Positions 45,120-50,631 of a stretch of DNA of 50,631 bases are shown in pieces. The position numbers and the translations under genes were made by a program. The notes under the pieces are model-generated. The model was not told the DNA's origin. It saw only the letters and a program-made list of their open reading frames with translations, and searched no databases. Each line of letters starts with the position of its first letter. Position 1 is the first letter of the stretch. Source of the stretch: Erysipelotrichaceae bacterium (lineage in GTDB: Bacteria; Bacillota_I; Bacilli_A; Erysipelotrichales; Erysipelotrichaceae); the NCBI GenBank assembly GCA_030528645.1, contig JAUMYM010000009.1, positions 1 to 50,631 of the forward strand, written 5' to 3'.

Positions 45120-47169
45120 CTTTTTTCTTTACCGCCTTTTTTGATGTTTTCTTACTCTTTGTTGTTTTCTTTTTTGTAAACGGTCTTTTTTCACCTTCTA
45201 TATTTTCAATATAGCGACACTTAGGGAAATTACTACATCCTAAAAAATAATTACCAAAACGACTCTTACGTTTTAATAGTTCACTATTACACTCAGGACA
45301 CAATTTTCCTGTTTTTTCCGGTTCTTCTTTATTCGGATTCTCAATTTTAGCTGTGTACTTACATTCCGGATACGCAATACAACTGATAAACTTTCCATAA
45401 CGACCTTGACGGAATACAAGTTCTTGACTACACAATGGACATAAATCCCCAGTCTTCTCTAACTCTTTTTTCTCCATGTTTTCATACGCCTGAAGTAACA
45501 AAGGTTCAAATTTATCATAAAATGCTTGTAAAGAAGATACACTGTCTAAATGATTTAATGCAATTTCATCTAATTGTTCTTCCATATTAGCCGTATATTT
45601 TACATTAATAATAGAATCAAAAAACTGACCGAGCTTTTCATCCGTTAATACACCTTGTTCTGTTGGGAAGAAATATTTTACTTTCCCAGTTTCCGATGCT
45701 TTCTTTAATTCCACATAACCACGTAATTGAATGGTATCAATAATCGTTGAATATGTTGATGGTCTACCAATCCCATCCTCTTCCATCTCTTTAATCAGTT
45801 TTGCCTCAGTATAACGAGATGGAGGTTCTGTAAAGTGTTGATTTTTTTCAACCTTTTTAGCCTTTAATACTTCTTTTTCTTCTAACGTTGGTAAAATAAC
45901 ATCTTTGCTATGGTCGTATTCATCATATACCTTTAAAAACCCATCAAAGACAAGTTGACTACCATTTGCACTAAATTGTAATTCTTCAACATTTAATAAA
46001 ACATTAACCGTATGATTACGTGCAGAAGCCATCAAAGAAGCTAATGCTCGATAATAAATAAAACGATACAACTTATATTGTTCAGGTGTTAAATATTGCT
46101 TTACACTCTCCGGTGTTAATTCAATGTTGGTAGGTCGTATTGCTTCATGGGCATCTTGAGAACCTTCATCATTTTTCACTTTGTAATGACCAACATATTC
46201 TTTTCCATATTCATGTAAAATATAGTCTTTCGCACTATCTACAAAAACCTTACTTAAACGAGTAGAATCTGTACGCATATACGTAATTAACCCCTGTGTT
46301 TGATTTTTTAAATCAATTCCTTCATAAAGTTTTTGAGCAATCGTCATTGTTTTTTTAGGGCTAAACCCAAGCTTATTCGAAGCTTCTTGTTGAAGTGTTG
46401 ATGTAATAAATGGTAAGCGTGGCTCACGTAGTTTTACTTTTTTATTAACACTAGAAATTGTATACTCATGTAATGCTTTTTGATAAATTTCATTGGCTTG
46501 ATCTTCATTAGAAATTACAGCTTTTTTATTATTAATCTTAACTAAACTAGCTGTAAATGGAATATCCTCTTGTTGAAAATGCGCCATAATACTCCAATAT
46601 TCCTCCGGAATAAATGCCGCAATTTCTTTTTCACGATCACATATCATCTTTAAAGCAACCGATTGTACCCGACCTGCTGACTTACTACGAATTTTATTTT
46701 TGAGTAATTTTGACAATTTAAAACCAATGATACGATCTAAAATACGTCGTGTCTCTTGAGAACGAACTAAACCCATATCAATACTTCTAGGATGCTTAAA
46801 GGCATCTAAAACCGCATCTTTTGTAATTTCATTAAAAACAACACGATTATGAAGATCTAAATCTAATTCAAATTCATTTGCAATGTGCCAAGAAATTGCC
46901 TCTCCTTCGCGATCCGGGTCAGTTGCAAGATAAACCATATCCGCCTTCTTAATTTTCTTTTTTAATTCTTTTACAACTTCTTTTTTATCTTTATTAACAA
47001 TATAAGTGGGAGTAAATTTATTTTCAATATCTACCCCTAGTCCATCTTTTCCTTTAATCGCAAGATCTCGAATATGACCAACTGATGATACGACTTCAAA
47101 GTCCTTACCAAGATATTTTTCAATTGTTTTTGATTTCGAAGGAGATTCTACAATAACCAGATTTTTCAT
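45112..47169 (-). CDS. topA: DNA topoisomerase I
   Basis: This type IA topoisomerase relaxes negative supercoils. The 685 aa show the Toprim domain [15 protein letters not shown] and [14 protein letters not shown], and the catalytic Tyr in [10 protein letters not shown] (about 295-305). Two C-terminal four-Cys zinc elements follow, CPLCSQEL...CIAYPECKY and CPECNSEL...CSNFPKCRY. It ends with a Lys/Thr-rich tail (about 660-685) that may bind DNA. It precedes trmFO-xer, as in Bacillus. Confidence 0.97.
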   Translation of the reverse strand: MKNLVIVESPSKSKTIEKYLGKDFEVVSSVGHIRDLAIKGKDGLGVDIENKFTPTYIVNKDKKEVVKELKKKIKKADMVYLATDPDREGEAISWHIANEFELDLDLHNRVVFNEITKDAVLDAFKHPRSIDMGLVRSQETRRILDRIIGFKLSKLLKNKIRSKSAGRVQSVALKMICDREKEIAAFIPEEYWSIMAHFQQEDIPFTASLVKINNKKAVISNEDQANEIYQKALHEYTISSVNKKVKLREPRLPFITSTLQQEASNKLGFSPKKTMTIAQKLYEGIDLKNQTQGLITYMRTDSTRLSKVFVDSAKDYILHEYGKEYVGHYKVKNDEGSQDAHEAIRPTNIELTPESVKQYLTPEQYKLYRFIYYRALASLMASARNHTVNVLLNVEELQFSANGSQLVFDGFLKVYDEYDHSKDVILPTLEEKEVLKAKKVEKNQHFTEPPSRYTEAKLIKEMEEDGIGRPSTYSTIIDTIQLRGYVELKKASETGKVKYFFPTEQGVLTDEKLGQFFDSIINVKYTANMEEQLDEIALNHLDSVSSLQAFYDKFEPLLLQAYENMEKKELEKTGDLCPLCSQELVFRQGRYGKFISCIAYPECKYTAKIENPNKEEPEKTGKLCPECNSELLKRKSRFGNYFLGCSNFPKCRYIENIEGEKRPFTKKKTTKSKKTSKKAVKKKDE

Positions 47170-47235
47170 TTTACATTCCTACCTCAACTACTTATTTAAT
47201 AATATTGCCATACTATGTTTATTTTATCAAATAGA

Positions 47236-47967
47236 TTACAAAAATTTAACATCTTCCAACATCAATAAATGTGCACCTTCTTTAATAAGTTGATTACATC
47301 CTTTTCCATAAATATTATCATTAGGATAAGGAATAACATATACATCTTTCGATAAATCTAAAGCTGCATTTACCGTTGTAAGAGTTCCACTTCTTTGCTC
47401 AGCACTTACCACGACCAGAAAATTACTCAAGGCTGCAATAATACGATTACGCCAAGGAAAGTGATGTTTTAATGGGGCAACTTGTTCAGGATACTCACTA
47501 AGAATAAGATGTTTATGCTCCATCATTTCATATAATTCTTTATTTTCTAAAGGATAAATGGTATCTATCCCACAACCAATCACTCCAATTGTTTGATTTG
47601 TTAAAGAATTTTGATGCGCTAAGGCATCAATCCCTTTCGCTAATCCGGAAACAATCGTATATTTCTTTTTTAATTCCTCAGTAACACAGTGAACCATTTT
47701 ACTTGCATAATCACATACACTACGTGAGCCTATTATTCCACACGTTTGATTATTTAATAACTCTACATTTCCCTTATAAAATAACACTAAGGGAGGATAC
47801 TTTAAGTTTCTTAAAGCCTTTGGATACTGCTCATCCAAAATAGTTAACGTTTGTTTTGATGTTAATAAATAATCAACAGGCTCTTTTTTATTAATTGCCG
47901 ATATAATTTTAAAATAATCTCCTTTATGTTTTATAGCATAATGGACTAATAAATCACGAATTGTCAT
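47236..47967 (-). CDS. dprA: DNA processing protein DprA (Smf), short form
   Basis: This binds single-stranded DNA and loads RecA in natural transformation. The 243-residue Rossmann-like core is complete: GNVELLNN, GIIGSRSVCDYA (nucleotide-like loop), VSGLAKGIDALAHQ, IGVIGCGIDTIYPLEN and SAEQRSGTLTTVNAALDLSKDVYVIP. It is shorter than the 290-370 aa usual because the N-terminal SAM-like and C-terminal winged-helix domains are reduced or missing. Whether it supports uptake or only recombination is unclear, as no com genes are visible here. Confidence 0.92.
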   Translation of the reverse strand: MTIRDLLVHYAIKHKGDYFKIISAINKKEPVDYLLTSKQTLTILDEQYPKALRNLKYPPLVLFYKGNVELLNNQTCGIIGSRSVCDYASKMVHCVTEELKKKYTIVSGLAKGIDALAHQNSLTNQTIGVIGCGIDTIYPLENKELYEMMEHKHLILSEYPEQVAPLKHHFPWRNRIIAALSNFLVVVSAEQRSGTLTTVNAALDLSKDVYVIPYPNDNIYGKGCNQLIKEGAHLLMLEDVKFL

Positions 47968-48013
47968 AAAGCCCTCCTACTTTATTATAGAAATAAGACT
48001 TTATTTATCTAAA

Positions 48014-48625
48014 TTATAAATCAAGTTTTAAAGCAAAGTAATTCGAAATTGGCTTATAACTTTTACGATGAATTGGTAAAACTCCATACTGTTGAATTGC
48101 TTCTAAATGTTTTGCAGTTGCATACCCCTTATGTTGTTTAAATCCATATTCCGGATAAGACTCACCATAGTCATCCATAATTTGATCACGTGTTACTTTC
48201 GCTAAAATACTTCCGGCTGCAATACTGATACTTTTTTGATCACCCTTAATTAAACTAATCGCATTATTATACTCTTTTAAAGGCATTGCATCGGTTAAAA
48301 TGACATCTGCCTGTAACTGCAACGCTATTTCTTTGGTAGCATGCAAAGTTGCTTGATAAATATTCAAACGATCAATTTCTTCTACATCTACAATTTTAAT
48401 GGTATATGCAAGAGCATCTTTTTTAATTTCCTCAAAAAGCTTAAGGCGCTTTTTAGCACTTAATTTCTTTGAATCATAGATTTCTTTATTAACATAACCA
48501 ATAGGAAAAATTACACCCGCTACCACTAATGGCCCTGCTAAAGGACCTCTACCTGCTTCATCAATCCCTAAAACAAGTTGATTGTTTGACCAAGCTTCCA
48601 GTTCATATCGATTCTCTGTTTCCAT
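48014..48625 (-). CDS. rnhB: Ribonuclease HII
   Basis: This enzyme removes ribonucleotides and RNA from RNA-DNA hybrids. The 203 aa hold the DEAGRGPLAGP motif with the first acidic residues (about 21-31), YDSKKLSAKKR, DAMPLKEY (acidic) and AGSILAKVTRD. GYATAKHLEAI and HRKSYKP close the family. It overlaps rbgA by 23 bp, the Bacillus order ylqF-rnhB. Confidence 0.96.
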   Translation of the reverse strand: METENRYELEAWSNNQLVLGIDEAGRGPLAGPLVVAGVIFPIGYVNKEIYDSKKLSAKKRLKLFEEIKKDALAYTIKIVDVEEIDRLNIYQATLHATKEIALQLQADVILTDAMPLKEYNNAISLIKGDQKSISIAAGSILAKVTRDQIMDDYGESYPEYGFKQHKGYATAKHLEAIQQYGVLPIHRKSYKPISNYFALKLDL

Positions 48626-49487
48626 GTACTTTCTCCCATGTAATTGGCCCTAGTTTATCATCACGAATGTCATTTAAAAACATCATCATCGTTCTTTGAA
48701 CATCCACTTGATTATTTGCCATCAACCAATTTTTATTACGTCCTATTTTTTCAAAAATAGTCGTCAAATCACCACTTAGATCTATATCATAACGCTCCCT
48801 TAAACGCTCTGGATACTCTTTCACCAAAATATCAAGCGCAAATAGACAGACATCCATTAAAGGTAATACTTGATCATTAATACTACCTACTAAAGCCAAA
48901 TAATAACCGACATTAAGATCTTCAAACTTTGGCCATAAGACCCCAGGTGTATCTAATAATTCAATATCTTTATTCAGTTTTACCCACTGTAAAGATCTAG
49001 TTACTCCCGGACGATCACTGACAGCTGTAATCTTCTTTTTCGCAATTTTATTAATCAAGGTACTTTTACCAACATTCGGTATTCCTACCACCATACAACG
49101 AATGGCACGAGGTTTCATCCCTTTACGAACCCATCGGTTGATTTTCTCTTCCATCACACTCAAACATGCATGTACAATCTTATGGACTACATTTTCACTT
49201 AAACTATCAATCGCAATGACTTTTGTTACATCATTACTTAAATACTCTATCCATTGAGTAATGTATTCCATTTGGCCTTTATCTTTCTTAGTTAATATAA
49301 TTAATCTTGGTTTCTGATGTAAAAGCTTATCTAACATCGGATTGGCACTTGCTAATGGAATACGACAATCTCTTAATTCAATGACCATATCAACCAATTT
49401 TAAATTCTTTTCCATTTCACGCATCGCTTTTGTCATATGCCCTGGAAACCAGTTAATATTCGCTTTAAGATTTGTTTTTCCTTCCAT
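48603..49487 (-). CDS. rbgA: Ribosome biogenesis GTPase RbgA (YlqF)
   Basis: This circularly permuted GTPase acts in late 50S assembly. The 294 aa start with INWFPGHMTKAMREM (RNA/ribosome contact), then G4 LTKKDKG (about 80), G5-like SLSE, G1 GIPNVGKSTLIN (about 133-144), G2 TRSLQWVK and G3 DTPGVLWPKF (about 176-185). The C-terminal helical domain follows. AAGGAGG precedes the ATG. Gene order rplS-lepB-rbgA-rnhB-dprA-topA matches Bacillus. Confidence 0.97.
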   Translation of the reverse strand: MEGKTNLKANINWFPGHMTKAMREMEKNLKLVDMVIELRDCRIPLASANPMLDKLLHQKPRLIILTKKDKGQMEYITQWIEYLSNDVTKVIAIDSLSENVVHKIVHACLSVMEEKINRWVRKGMKPRAIRCMVVGIPNVGKSTLINKIAKKKITAVSDRPGVTRSLQWVKLNKDIELLDTPGVLWPKFEDLNVGYYLALVGSINDQVLPLMDVCLFALDILVKEYPERLRERYDIDLSGDLTTIFEKIGRNKNWLMANNQVDVQRTMMMFLNDIRDDKLGPITWEKVHGNRESI

Positions 49488-49512
49488 TTTAAGACCTCCT
49501 TATCTAACCTCT

Positions 49513-50046
49513 TTACTCTTTTGTTCCAAAACTATTTAATGGAAAAACAGTAAAAATGTCTTTACTTTTAATATCCTTTAATTTAAATGGACCATAATAC
49601 CTTGAATCACTTGAGTTATTACGATTATCCCCCATTAAAAAGTATTCATCTTGACCTAAAACATATGTAAAATCTTCTGTATAGAGATTATTATGTTTTG
49701 CAAAGGGTGTATTTAAAAATACTTCATCTACATATACATCATTGATATACAATTTATTATCTGTATAACGTACTATTTCATTTGGTAAACCAATCACACG
49801 TTTCACTAGATATTCACCCTTATTTTCTAGATAAACGGTAACAATGTCAAAACGCTTTAGACCATCTAACTTTAAGCTTAAAATATTACTGATACCTAAG
49901 TAATTATTTTTTAAAGTTGGATACATGGAATTACCAGATACACGTATAGGCTTAAAGATATAAGTAGTGATTAATAATACTAAAATAAAACAGATAATTA
50001 CTGTTTTCGCTAAATCAAAGATTTCTTTTAAAATACGTTTATTCAT
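49513..50046 (-). CDS. lepB: Type I signal peptidase
   Basis: This membrane Ser/Lys protease removes export signals. The 177 aa have one N-terminal membrane helix (about 10-30), the Ser motif SGNSMYPTL (about 39-47), the Lys motif YLVKRVIGLP and the third box GDNRNNSSDSRYYGP. The start at 50046 follows GGAGGTTAAG; the TTG 12 bases earlier is spurious. It would process the glucosaminidase signal peptide in this window. Confidence 0.95.
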   Translation of the reverse strand: MNKRILKEIFDLAKTVIICFILVLLITTYIFKPIRVSGNSMYPTLKNNYLGISNILSLKLDGLKRFDIVTVYLENKGEYLVKRVIGLPNEIVRYTDNKLYINDVYVDEVFLNTPFAKHNNLYTEDFTYVLGQDEYFLMGDNRNNSSDSRYYGPFKLKDIKSKDIFTVFPLNSFGTKE

Positions 50047-50063
50047 CTTAACCTCCAAAAATA

Positions 50064-50084
50064 AAAGCCGGATGTTCCGGCTTT
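50064..50084 (-). terminator. Terminator of rplS
   Basis: AAAGCCGG / CCGGCTTT with loop AACAT and a T-rich tail; it overlaps the rplS stop and ends before lepB. Confidence 0.93.
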
Positions 50085-50433
50085 ATTTACGAATTTCTTT
50101 AATACGAGACGCTTTACCAGATAATCCACGTAAGTAAAATAATTTTGCTCTTCTAACTTTACCTTTGCGTGTTACGGTAATTTTGTCAATTACTGGTGAA
50201 TGCATTGGGAAAGTTCTTTCAACCCCAATACCAGAACTTAATTTACGAACTGTAAATGTTTGTCCAATCCCTGATCCTTGTACTTTAATAACTAGACCTT
50301 CAAATCCTTGGATACGAGATTTATCTCCTTCTTTGATTCTTACATCAACTCTTACTGTATAACCAGCACGAATTTCTGGTAAATCAGTACGTAATTGATC
50401 TTTTGTAATTTCATTTACTAAATTTAAATTCAT
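50083..50433 (-). CDS. rplS: 50S ribosomal protein L19
   Basis: The 116-residue bL19 includes [26 protein letters not shown] (shown in part: [15 protein letters not shown]), [16 protein letters not shown] and the C-terminal [19 protein letters not shown]. The ATG at 50433 is used, as AAGGAGAG precedes it; an upstream TTG is spurious. It is monocistronic, with its own promoter and terminator. Confidence 0.97.
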   Translation of the reverse strand: MNLNLVNEITKDQLRTDLPEIRAGYTVRVDVRIKEGDKSRIQGFEGLVIKVQGSGIGQTFTVRKLSSGIGVERTFPMHSPVIDKITVTRKGKVRRAKLFYLRGLSGKASRIKEIRK

Positions 50434-50505
50434 ATTTCTCTCCTTCTTCAACGATAATCAAGCACTCATAACAATACAGTTAGCGGAATACTGATGCTTA
50501 ATAGC
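50434..50505 (-). promoter_or_regulatory. Candidate L19 leader motif
   Basis: The 5' region of about 72 nt folds as AAGCA (50495-50499) with TGCTT (50460-50464), enclosing CAGT/ACTG (50490-50493 with 50477-50480), and ends just before the ribosome site. An L19 leader family is known in Firmicutes; I match it by position and rough shape only. Confidence 0.5.
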
Positions 50506-50511
50506 TATAAT

Positions 50512-50540
50512 ATAATAGCACAACTTCTCTTAAATAGCAA
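50512..50540 (-). promoter_or_regulatory. Promoter of rplS
   Basis: TTGCTA (50535-50540), 17-nt spacer and extended -10 TGCTATTAT (-10 TATTAT at 50512-50517). Upstream of it, to base 50631, I recognise no gene or element. Confidence 0.8.
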
Positions 50541-50631
50541 GAAATTATTCTACAATGTGCTTCAAAATATGTATAAATACAATAGATGTGAGACCCAGTA
50601 AATAAAAAATAGAGAGCGTTATCCAGTATAA

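Noticed and set aside
1-50631. CRISPR arrays, tRNA or rRNA genes, IS elements, toxin-antitoxin pairs
   Set aside because: Gaps between genes were read individually. Apart from the T-box and the leaders listed, none holds direct repeats, a cloverleaf or terminal inverted repeats.
1-50631. Mycoplasma-type code with TGA as tryptophan
   Set aside because: TGA ends mtaB, rpe, rsgA, dxr, cdsA and others with intact downstream starts, and Trp is encoded by TGG.

Overview
The window is a piece of a low-GC Gram-positive chromosome, by my reading from the Firmicutes and most like an Erysipelotrichia-type lineage. The support is strongly AT-rich DNA, good Shine-Dalgarno sites (AGGAGG-type), Bacillus-like gene order, T-box and PyrR-type RNA control, and normal use of TGA as a stop (not a Mycoplasma code). 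The class assignment is inference. No tRNA, rRNA, IS element, prophage or CRISPR array was seen. Almost everything lies on the minus strand; the plus-strand exceptions are rpmB, a two-gene secretion-foldase operon and a HIT gene.

Layout, left to right. (1) 1-3.9 kb: murE (cut by the window edge), mtaB, an unknown gene and rsmE. (2) 4.0-9.7 kb: uraA behind a PyrR-type attenuator, a CNNM/CorC membrane protein, and the methionine importer metNIQ behind a Met-specific T-box. (3) 9.8-12.1 kb: ftsA-ftsZ, then rpmB on the opposite strand. (4) 12.5-26.7 kb: one unbroken run of 14 tightly packed or overlapping genes read leftwards, sufC-sufD-sufS-sufU-sufB, 5-formyl-THF cyclo-ligase, priA, rsmB, rlmN, prpC, prkC, rsgA, rpe, thiN. 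Its downstream part matches the classic Bacillus priA-to-thiN block but without def and fmt. (5) 26.8-29.8 kb: divergent foldase operon (membrane-anchored PrsA-like protein plus a lipoprotein relative), a 2-Cys peroxiredoxin and a HIT protein. (6) 29.9-35.8 kb: the most lineage-specific part, with a 1007-residue secreted GH73 glucosaminidase, a co-directional anchored protein of unknown function, galE, and a DUF368 (PopT-type) membrane protein. (7) 35.8-42.8 kb: rseP, dxr, cdsA, uppS, frr, pyrH, tsf, rpsB. (8) 42.9-50.5 kb: xer recombinase, trmFO, topA, dprA, rnhB, rbgA, lepB, rplS.

Functionally the region is mainly housekeeping: translation (rpsB, rplS, rpmB, tsf, frr, rRNA/tRNA modification, two ribosome-assembly GTPases), envelope building (MurE, UppS, CdsA, Dxr, FtsA/Z, PrkC/PrpC, LepB, RseP, DUF368), Fe-S assembly, and DNA upkeep. 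The most noteworthy points are the Met T-box, the PyrR attenuator, possible ribosomal-protein leaders before rpsB and rplS, the DUF368 gene placed beside undecaprenyl-phosphate synthesis genes, the glucosaminidase/anchored-protein pair with repeated C-terminal modules, the foldase pair in which one member lacks its catalytic signature, and a shortened SufD.
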